In this document: in pieces, positions 1-10,800 of the stretch | Position numbering within the stretch: the stretch's first letter is position 1 | How the letters are laid out: each line of letters opens with the position of its first letter | Assembly: GCA_963669155.1 (NCBI GenBank) | Contig: OZ022589.1 | Coordinates: 6,000,723 to 6,064,722, forward strand | Source of the DNA: Arbacia lixula | Lineage: Eukaryota; Echinodermata; Echinoidea; Arbacioida; Arbaciidae | Length of the DNA stretch: 64,000 bases | Direction of reading: 5' to 3' | The notes under the pieces: model-generated | Told to the model about the DNA's origin: nothing | Database searches by the model: none | The model's input: only the letters and a program-made list of their open reading frames with translations | Made by a program: the position numbers and the translations under genes

Positions 1-132
1 TTGAGGGCAAATAACTTTCAGCAAGCTTCTAAAATAGGCAATACATGAATTTAAGACCATTGGCAAGAAGATTGCTAACAATTACATTTTGAAGGCTTTT
101 TTGCCTTCCCAGAACAGTATATGCCCTTTAAA
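1..132. mobile_element. Right half of a TTAA-flanked foldback MITE (family A)
   Basis: Matches the right arm of the complete copies at 613-962 and 8071-8439 (AAATAACTTTCAGCAAGC... to ..ATGCCCTTTAA). The left arm is off the window. Confidence 0.7.
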
Positions 133-479
133 CTTAATTTTTTTCCAATTAAATACTAAATAAGCCACCATTTTCCCAGTATATTTTGACAGATGACAGG
201 GTCACAGATATTTTCTGTTTTTGTTTTCACGATTGAGATCCAGGCTTCTTCTATTTTCATAGGCATTGTCTACAGGGAACAGGAACCTGTGGAGAAAGAA
301 TGAAGCTTATAACCGTTGTGGTAACAACAGAAACAACCTCCTCAGGAGGATATTGATCTAAGTTCCATATTCTGTGACGTATGTGATTATGGATGGCCAC
401 AACTCTCCTTTCTGAGCTATTTTTTCGAGAACATGGGTTAATCCATTCAGGATTTACCAGGTGATGAGATGCACCACAT

Positions 480-521
480 GTATGCATGTCTTTGTGTTTG
501 TATCAGTCAACGGGTGGACAG
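480..521 (+). pseudogene. Partial copy of KIF28 exon a acceptor edge
   Basis: TGTATGCATGTCTTTGTGT..TATCAG then TCAACGGGTGGACAGC repeats the true junction at 983-1028 with few changes. The AG at 505-506 is intact; the coding similarity stops after about 15 bases, before a poly-G run. Confidence 0.7.
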
Positions 522-612
522 CTATGAAGGGGGGGGGGGGCAGCCAAAAGGAGTTGGCAAGAGAGTATTAGCCAAAACTGTCAGCGGCAAGTGTACCGTA
601 GAAGTTGCATGA

Positions 613-962
613 TTAAAGGGCAAATACTGTACGGGGAAGACACAAAGGCCTTCAAAAGGTGACTGTGAGCAATCTTCTTGCCAATGGTCGTAAATTCATG
701 TATTGTCTGTTTTAGAAACTTGCTGAAAGTTATTTACCCTCAAATGATCCACATTTATAATAATTAGTGATCAAATCACAATTTCCTGAAATGTTCGGCC
801 CGAACATTTTGAGGATTTGTGAATAATCACAAATTACTCCAAATGTGGATCATTTGAGGGCAAATAACTTTCACCAAGTTTCTAAAACGGACAATACATG
901 AATTTAAGACCATTGGCAAGAAGATTGCTCACGGTCACCTATTGAAGGTATATGCCCTTTAA
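613..962. mobile_element. Foldback MITE family A, complete copy
   Basis: Starts TTAAAGGGCAAATACTG and ends ..TATGCCCTTTAA. The two arms are reverse complements around a centre near GTTCGGCCCGAACATT. TTAA at both ends would be the target duplication if AGGGCA..TGCCCT is the terminus, which suggests a piggyBac-type MITE. It sits 48 bases before exon a. Confidence 0.7.
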
Positions 963-1010
963 GGGATAAAGACTATATTATGTATGCATGTCTTTGTGTG
1001 TGTGTATCAG

Positions 1011-1144
1011 TGAACGGGTGGACAGCACTGGGGCCACGGGAGATCGACTTAAGGAAGGGGCTGCAATCAACCTGTCTCTCTCCTCCCTGGGGAATGTCAT
1101 TAAGGCCCTGGCTGACATGGGTTCGGGCAAGAAGGGCATAAGAG
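1011..1144 (+). CDS. KIF28: KIF28 exon a: motor domain, switch II region
   Basis: Begins after ..gtgtatcag with one base that completes the Ser of the conserved LAGSERV motif, then [33 protein letters not shown] and the short basic loop GSGKKGIR. It ends before gtaagc, leaving one base of a Val codon. The loop is the kinesin-3 K-loop position but has only a few lysines. A partial copy of its acceptor edge lies at 480-521. Confidence 0.92.
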
Positions 1145-4100
1145 GTAAGCCAGCCGGTTCTTCCACACCTTCAGTTTATTTTTATTAAATTTCTCCTCAT
1201 CTTGTCTTTTTCTTAACAGTCTCCTCTCTTTTTTCTTTTTCTTCACCTTCTTGTCTTTTCCGTCAACCTCACCTTTTCCTTTTCCTTTTCTTTTTCTTCA
1301 CCTTTTTTTCCCTTCACCTTTTCTATGTCTTTTCCTGTACCATCTGGGGTTTTTTCAATCTCCTTCACCTTTTTATTTCTTTTGGTTTTCTCTTCTTCTG
1401 TCTCATCTCTTTTCATTCTTCAGCTTTCTTTTTCTTGATGCGTTTGTATATTTTCTATAGATAGATCATATCATTCAGTCCTTAGTTGATCATTACAATA
1501 TCGCTTTCAGTGAGTTAGGCAACAACGATTATGGTAGAATGGCTTGAAGAATCTTCTAAGGATTCTTCTTCGTAAATCTAGTTCCCATAATGCATTCTAA
1601 TTACATTAAAACACAATTTTAAACATTTTGCATCTGTTTGGCTTACTTAGGAAATAAAATTTCAGAAGATATCAAAGACAAAGCCTTTGCCAAGTGTGTA
1701 GTAATTCATTACCATGCACTTTTTTTTATGGTTTGGTTGAATTGTGTGCATGCTGCCAGTTAAGCGAACTCGGCTGCACCTCGTGTGTTTAAACCATGCA
1801 AAGTGACCTTGGGTACAAAAATTGTACCAACCCACACAGACCTGTGGATCATTTGTATTTAGCCATGATTTATTTGTGGATTATTTGTATACAGCTGTGA
1901 TTTATCTTGAGAATATTTGTATCGCACTCTGTGGTGTATATGAAGCAAAAGCAGTAAAGTATATTCACTTTGATGCCCAGTTCCTTACCGAGATTCCAAG
2001 CTGACGATGCTCCTCAAGAATGCTCTTGGTGGGAACAGCAAGACAATCATGATTGCAGCTATCAGTCCTGCAGACATCAATTTCGATGAGACCCTCTCTA
2101 CCCTCAGATACGGTAAGATACTATAAGTTAAAGGGATATTCCACCCTGAAATTAAGTTGGCTTCAATAAAATTAATGTGAAAGAAATATGATACTAAATG
2201 TTTGACGAAAATCCATCAAAGGATAAGAAAGTTTAATTTTGTGCCATAACGTGTGAGGTGCGCTCTCATATGTTGTGAACCTTTTTTGTGGAAATGGAAT
2301 TCACTGACCGCCAGCTCAATTTGACCTTTGACCATAGCTGACCAACGCAGGTCCATGAAGACAAAGGTGGTTGATCATCGAATATATAAAATAGAATTAT
2401 ATATCTGTTTGTAATATTTGATTTAACAAATTTTTCCAAGGTTTCAAGGAGCTGAAATTTATTGACCACCTGCTCAATTTGACCTTTAGGTCTTGACCGC
2501 AGCTGACCAAGCCAAGGCCATTGAGATCAAGGTGGTGATCAACAAATGTAAAGGAAACTGTTTTCTGTTTATAATCTCTAGTTGGAAAATTAAATTTTGG
2601 GAGATTTCACAAGAAGATGGAATTTACTGATTTAGTAATCAATCTGACCTCAAATTTTGGGAGGTTTCGCAAGAAGATGGTATTTACCGATTAAGTAATC
2701 AATCTGACCTCAAATTTTGGGAGCTTTCACAAGAAGATGGAATTTACTGATTAAGTAATCAATCTGACCTTTGTCCGCAGCTGACAGAGCTAAGGCCATC
2801 AAGACCAAGGCGGTGATCAATGAGAGCCCAACAGACAAGCTGATCCGGGAGCTGAAGGAGGAGAATGCCAGGCTCCTGGAGGAGCTCAAAGGGAAAGGGG
2901 GAGGAGGTGCTAAGCAGGCAGCTATTCTCCAGGGAGTACCTGAAAATGGTGAGTCAGTTCAGCTTAGCATGATATTGTCTTGATGAATTAACGCCTAATA
3001 CACCATTGAGGCAATTTTACACAAGTGATACACACAACTGCCATAGAATAGCTCTGTCACGCTTAGGATTAACTCTTATGCCGTACACCCCTACACATGT
3101 ATGTGGCGCATTAATTTGGAAGGTTCACTTTTCACCTGGTCTGAGGACAATGTTCAGGATGTGAGTGGCTGTAAGATGTTATGTTATGCAGGGAAAACAA
3201 TTCTCTCTCTGATCATGTAATTTTTTTTAAGTTTTAAAATGGTATGATTTTTCTTTGTCCTTCTCTTTCTCTCCATTTTCTTTCTCTCATCTTATGTGTG
3301 TGTCTCTCCCTATCTCTCACTTTCTCTCCCTCTTCTCACCCTCTTCCTCTCTCTCTTTGCTTTTTTCTTTCTCTCCCTTGTTCTCTCTCTCCCCTTGTAT
3401 TTGTATGTGTGTTTTCTTTCTCTTTTCCTTTCTCTTTTACTTTTTCTCTCACACTCTATCTGTACAATCTTTCTTTTTGTCTCTCCCCTTGTATGTGTAT
3501 GTGTGTGTGTGTTTATCTCTCTTCCACTTTCTCATTTTCTCACTCTCACTTACTCTTTCTGTTTTTTACATTTTGTGTGTGTGTGTGTCTCTCTCTCTTT
3601 TTCTTTATCTTTCTCCCTCTCTCTTTTTGTCTCTCACCTTATGTGTGTGTCCTCCTCCCTCTTCTCTCTCCCTCTCTCCCTCTCTCTCTATCTCTCTCTT
3701 CCTCCCTCCCTTTTCCTCTCTCCCTCCCTCTCTCCATCTCTCTCTCCCTCTCCCTCTCCCTCTCCCTCTCCCTCTCCCTCTCCCTCTCCCTCTCCCTCTC
3801 CCTCTCCCTCTCCCTCTCCCTCTCCCTCTCCCTCTCCCTCTCTCTCTTCCTCTCCCTCTCCCTCTCTCTCTCTTCCTCTCTCCCTGGCCGGGGCTGGCTT
3901 GCTTGGTGTCCCGGAGCAGAGGTGCAGGAGATGAGGACAGAGCTGGAGAGACAGCTCCAGCAGAACCAGGCTGAGATGGAGTCCATGAAGAAATCCTGGG
4001 AGCAGAAACTCAAGGAGGTCCACGCTGCACAAGAGGTTAAAACACACCCCATTTGAGATGGAGTACCAGGCTATAACTTCATATACCGAGTATTTAAAAT

Positions 4101-4771
4101 CATAAAAGAGAATGAAGAATCATAAATTTCTGAGCAAAGTGAATATTTTTTGTTCTTAAATTATATCAATCACAGTATTTTGTAGTGATTTTTGAAAGCA
4201 AAATGTAGTCGAAATGATCATGGAATCTTTAAATCGGCAACATTTTGGTTGTGTTTTCATTAGGTGTTTGCACATCAGTATGAAGTATGAAACGCATTAT
4301 GAAAAAAATTGTTCTATAGAAGGAATCATCTCCAAAGTTTGGTAATTACTCATAAAATTAGGATTTCACACATGCATAATAACCACATAGATACTGTAAC
4401 AAAGACTAATACTTTTTTCGTAGTACGAAAAAAGTCGGTTTGAAATTTAACGGCTGAAATTTTTGCATGTACAGAAAGTTTCAACATGCTATATTCTTAG
4501 AAATGGTCTTGAATCACACTTTCTTCAATTTACGATCGTGATAGACGATTTCAAATTTTAAGCTTGCAAAAGGGACAGACAATCTTTTAAACATAATCCA
4601 AACCCTTACCCTTTGCTGAACTCAACCTATTTTTTAATTTTTAATCCCAACCTCCCACAGCAAGAGCTGAAATAGTGAGAGAGAGAGAAAGGGAGAGAGA
4701 GAGAGGGAGAGAGAGAGAGAGAGAGAGAGAGGAGGGGAGAGAAAGAATGAGAGAGATGAGGGGAGAGAAAG

Positions 4772-4832
<61 letters not shown>

Positions 4833-7800
4833 GGGGAGAAAGAGAGAGAGACAGTTTCCACGACATATGTTTATGACAAACCCAACATTCGTACTCATTT
4901 ATGTGACATGCCCTCTTCCCACAGCAAGAGCTGGAGAAGGAGAAGAAGAAGCGGGTGGAGATGAAGGTCACCCCCCACTTCTGGAACCTGAACGAGGACC
5001 CCGCCCTGACCGGTATGATCGTCCACTTCGTCAAGCAGGGCCTGACCAAGGTGGGCAGCGACAAGGCCCAGCCAGCACCAGACATGGTCCTCTCTGGTCT
5101 CAAGTAGGTGCCCGTCACTCCTTGCTTACATCATGAGCTGTTATTTTCGCGACTTTCACAAATCATTTTAACGTTGTGAATTTAACAATATAGTGGCACA
5201 TAATATTGAATGCATTTGCGACGTAAAAATTATTTTCCCTCTGGCGCCGATATAGCATAGTTACACACAGCAGTGAATATATGTTTTTTCACAGTCTAGT
5301 CGCGTGCGTATTCTAGTGCAGTGAGCAGCAGGCACGAGATGTTATTGGGCATGGTATTACGGAAGTTGCCAGGGTGTGGATCATCCACAAAAAAATATCT
5401 TGGCGAAAATGTTAGCTTATACAGTATTTCGTGCAATTTGGGTATGTGATATCTAGAGTTAATGACTTTGTGATTAATGCTAAATATGTTACTAATTGCA
5501 GATGATTGGCTCGTGATAATCGTTTGTCTCGCAATGTATGGTAAACGGAATCGAAAAAGATCATGACGTTTTGTGCGCCGCTGCAACACTTCGTCAGGTG
5601 TGATACAAAATTGTAGTAAGTAGGGGCTTGAATACCCTATGGTCAGTGCAGCGCACTAACCGAAACCTGCTCATAAATAGTCCAATACTAATGGCCGGCG
5701 CATCCGGGTACTTAACCAACAATAGACCGCTGATGCAGCTCGCATCGTCCAGCGGTAACAAGTTACCGACAAAGGACAATTACTTTGTAATTGATATGAA
5801 ATACATGGTATACATGTACATTTGTTGGTATGCCCTGTCTCTTTTAATTGTTTCCCTAGTATGGAGAAGGAGCATGCTGTTATATCTAATAGGGCAAACA
5901 CTGTGATCATCAAACCGTGTCTGCCAGCTAAGGTGCTACTAAACGGGAAACAGCTAGAAGACCGGGCAGAGCTGCATCATAATGACAGGTGAGTAGAAGG
6001 AGTGGACAAGGAGGAGGGGGAAGAAGGGTAGAGGAAAGGGAGAGGTGAAGGAGGGGAGGGGAAAGAGGAGGGCGAGGAGAAAGAGGAGGGGGAGGATGAA
6101 GAGATAGAAGAGGAGAACAAACTGGGAGGTGGAGTTGGGCCTGAGATCAATGTCACAGCTGATTGCAATCTATTGCAGTCAGATTGAAGCCAATGTATGG
6201 AGCTGATTGCATTTGAGTGCAATCACTGTGCATTTGCTCTTAAGCTCCACTGTAGAAGGAACTTGATGAAAAGGAGGCGTAGGAAAGTAGGAGGGAGTGG
6301 TCAAGATGGACTAGGAGGAAGACAAGGAGAAGGAGAAGAAGAAAAAGAATAATGAGAATGATGAGGAAGAGGAGAAAAAGGGGCAGGCAAAGGAAAATGA
6401 AGAGGAGGGAGAGTGGAGAAGGAAGAGGAGAGGAGAGGGAAAGGAAGATGAGGGAATGGAATAAAAAAGAAGAGAAGAAAGAGACGGAGGAGGAGGAGAA
6501 GAAAGGAAAAGGACTTAAAGCAGTAAGAAAAAGAAGGAAGATGAAAAGATGAGCTGCACAGAATATGATACAGTGAAACATGCTGCTACCACTTTTGTGG
6601 AAAGACCCCCTGCCTATGTAAGCCTCAAATATTGTTTCCCATTGAAACATATATTAGATTAATATGTACACAACAACTCCCTGCTCATAAAGACCACATT
6701 CCTTGTCTCCCTTTAGTGGCCTTCATATACAGGTTTCACTGTATTGTTGTAGTGTCTTGGCATAAGACTACGCTAAGTGTCTGGGAATAAGCATATATGC
6801 ATGTCTATATATTAAAGGACATACACATATACAATAATGCATGACTTGAACAAGCCACGTTCTATGTTGCACGTTTTGATACCGAGAGTAAAGTATTGTT
6901 AACTTTATATTTTGGACCCCGGTTTTATCATTCAGCAGTATGGACTGATGATAACTACATGTATGAATATGAATTGTATGAATATGATTGCTTGTGACTT
7001 GATTGATTGACAATTGTGATTGTGTTTCCCTGCAGGGTGCTGTTTGGGTCCAAGCACCTCTACGTCTTTCACCACCCCCAAGATCTGGCCAAGAACCCCA
7101 AGCAGGAGAAGGAGGCGGCCGAGGAGAAGCCAACCTACAACAAGGCTCAGGAGGAGATTGCAGCCAACTCTGGCTTCGACATGAAGAAGGGACCGGACAG
7201 ATCAAAAGGTGAATGCCTTGGGAGAAGATTTCTAATTCTTTATCCGCACTCAAAGGAGTTTAAAATTTGTAGTACAATTTAAGCAAATATAGGTTTAAGC
7301 AATGGTCCAATGATAAGTGCGCATGTTTTGCGTAGGGTGCTAACTTCATGCTAGTTTAAATCATGTTCAGACCACGGTTTGATCAAATTGAATTTAATAA
7401 ACAGTGATCTATATCAATAGCTAGCGTGAATTTATTATCCTACAGAGAAAGCGGAACATACAGTAAAGGAAATGAAAATTAAAGGAAAACATTAGTAATG
7501 ATTAGCCAAGTGACAGAAATTTGAAGGTAAAACAGCGATAGTGGAGCCTATTAGTGTCAAACGTGCCTTAGCGACCACCTGTTTATAACGACTGCATTCA
7601 TCGGTTTCCGTCAACAATATTTCTCATTGAAAACTCTATTAAACAACTCCTATATAAGGACAACGGTCTGTATAGATAAGTTTGCTTGCATTGATAGTTT
7701 CTCTCCTCCTCCCGTAGATGAGCTATTGATTCAGGAGGACCTGGTAGAGTTGATTCCACATGTGAGTGAGGCCAACGCCATGAGCGAGGAGCTCAAGAAG

Positions 7801-10800
7801 CGAGTCCGCTTTGAGATTGCCCTGATCTCCCCCCAGGCTAGGGGGGCGAAGCACGGACGGACAGAGGTGCGTTCCCATACCTCTATCTTAATATGCATTG
7901 ATAAGATATTTTGGGGGCTAGAAACAGAGTTTCAAATCAAACCACTTTTCAGCACAATGTTTCAAACTTTTTGTCAAACAGATTAAAATAGGTGTATTCC
8001 CATTATAGCTCTATCTATAGAGTACTGAAATGGTGTCGTCATAATGAGCATGTTGTCAAGACAACTGGCTTTAAAGGGCATATACTGTACTGGGAAGGCA
8101 AAAAAGCCTTCAAAAGGTAATTGTTAGCAATCTTCTTGCCAGTGGTCTTAAATTAAATTGTCCATTTTAGAAGCTTGCAGAAAGTTATTTGCCCTAAAAT
8201 GATCCATATTTGGAGTAATTAATAATTAATGATTAAATCCTTAAAATGTTTGGGCCGAACATTTTGAGGATTTGTGATTTAATCACTCATTACTCAAAAT
8301 GTAGATGATTTGAGGGCAAATTAATTTCAGCAAGCTTCTAAAATGGACAATACATGAATTTAAGACCATTGGCAAGAAGATTGCTAAGAATTACCTTTGG
8401 AGGCTTTTTTGCCTTCCCAGTACAGTAAATGCCCTTTAAACAAAATCACTTCAGTGAGAGGTTTACTGGTCTATTATTGTCTATATTCCCAATATTAGAA
8501 TCTCCGTTCTGATCAACGCTGCTTGCTCTGCACACACAGTTTAGAACCAGTTGTCTTGGCAATATGCTCAAATGATGTCACACTTCGGTACTCTATACTG
8601 CAATGCCTTGGTGCGGTCCCTCTTCATTGATAAATGGAGACTGTCCTCAAGATTGGTGATCTCCATAAGCTCTATTGACATTCAAAATATAAACATAGCT
8701 TATATGATTTGATCCTATTCTTGGTGATGTAGGTATGATCATTTAAAACATTTCTCTTTCTCTCTCAGGTATCTATCTGCATGAAGAACGTGGACAACGA
8801 GAATGAGTTTCTGTGGACGCGCAATAAGTTCCTGAACCGCAAGTACCTGATGCAAGAAATGTATCAGAACTTCATGGATGGGGATAAGGACTGGGACGTC
8901 GAACAGGTATGATGCTCATGAAACTCAGCCTTAGGGGAAATGACAATGACAATGACAATGAATTTATTTCTTTGACGGCCCCTCATGGGGGCATGGAAGA
9001 AATATAACAATAACAATGGCAAAAATTGGCATAAGAAAAATACAACAGGAAAAAGGAAACAAATATGATAATAAACATACGTGCAATGAGAGCAATAATA
9101 ACAGGCATATATGAAGGCACCCAGTCCCACAGGGCAGCAAAAGAATATAACGTAATTTGGACTTCTTAATCCGGAAACCGGAGCAAATATACACACCCCT
9201 CCGAGCACAAGTGGGCGCACTCCAACAAAATCTGAAATCATGCCTTAATGCAATACTGTAACACCTACATTCAAATATGTTAAAGATGACATCAAAATTT
9301 TGACATAATTAATTTACAGAACCTTGAAAGGTTTTTCAAGTCTTTTGTATTCCTCATTGTAAACCAAAACCCAAACCAAAACTTATGGGAAACAAAACCC
9401 ATTTGTTCAACTTTTTCATGAGTTATACTTTTCAGGAGTTAGATTATCAGGCCTTGTCCATGTTCCCTCCTATCTGCAGAACAAGGATCCACTCTGGGAC
9501 CCTGCTGACATCCCAGTGTTGATAGGCTGTGTCCAGATGTACCTCTAAAGCCTATCCTATCTTATATAAACTAGCAGAATCTGTGTAACAGTTTTGTAAC
9601 ACTCTCTTGATCCTACAGAACAAGGATCCATTCTGGGAACCTGCTGACACCCTATTTCTGTTAGGCTGGGTATAGGTGTACCTCCAAAGCCTGGCCCACC
9701 TTATATAAACTAGCAGAATCTTTATCTGTTTTGTAACTCTCCCTCCCTCCTACAGAATAGGGATCCGTTCTGGGAACCTGCTGACACGCCTCATAGGCCG
9801 TGTCCACCTGATAGAAACTAGCAAATGTGAACAAGTCTTTGTAATGCTCCCTCCAGAACAAGGATCTGTTCTGGAACCTACTGACACTCCAGTCCTGATA
9901 GGCTGTGTCTAGGTGTACCTCCAAAGCCTTGCAAACCTTATACAAACTAGCAGAATCTTAAACTGTCTCTGTAACGCTCTCTCTCTCCTACAGAACAAGG
10001 ATCCTTTCTGGGCACCCGCTGACACGCCTGATAGGCTGTGTCCACCTGGTAGAAACTAGCAAATGTGAACAAGTCTTTGTAATGCTCCCTCCCTCCAGAA
10101 CAAGGATCTGTTCTGGAACCTACTGACACTCCAGTCCTGATAGGCCGTGTCTAGGTGTACCTCCAAAGCCTTGCCTACCTTATACAAATTAGCAGAATCT
10201 TAAACTGTCTTTGTAACGCTCTCTCCCTCCTTCAATTCAATTGTACAATAAAATCACATTATTGCATGATAGTATGTATGATATAACACCAGTTTGATTT
10301 ATGTAAAACCTGTCATTATTTGTCATTTTAACTAAACCCATTGGTTTGACTTGGAATGTTTATGTTTAATTTCACTGTTGTAGAACCGTGTATGTATGAT
10401 GTCAATTAATCTGTAAAAATGAGTTTGTTTGTATGTTCAATGTTACATATCTTTTATTATTTTTAATCATGTGAACAAAATGAATTTCCATACTTGTATC
10501 TTTAAATGGACCAAATAAATACAATTTATTTACAGAACAAGGATCCTTTCTGGGCACCCGCTGACACCTTAGTCCTGATAGGCTGTGTCCACCTGACAAA
10601 ATCTAGCTGAAATAAAAAAAAGTCTTTGTAATGTCCCTCCCCCCAGAACAAGGATCCGTTCTGGGAACCCGCTGACACCCCATTTCTGTTGGGCTGTGTA
10701 TAGGTGTACCTCCAAAGCCTTGCCTACCTTATACAAACTAGCAGAATCTTAAACTGTCTTTGTAACGCTCTCTCCCTCCTAGAGGACAAGGATCCTTTCT

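Noticed and set aside
3244-4056. Long open frames (up to 270 codons) through the CT tract
   Set aside because: Ser/Leu/Pro and Arg/Glu runs from a microsatellite; only the last part belongs to KIF28 exon d, in its own frame.
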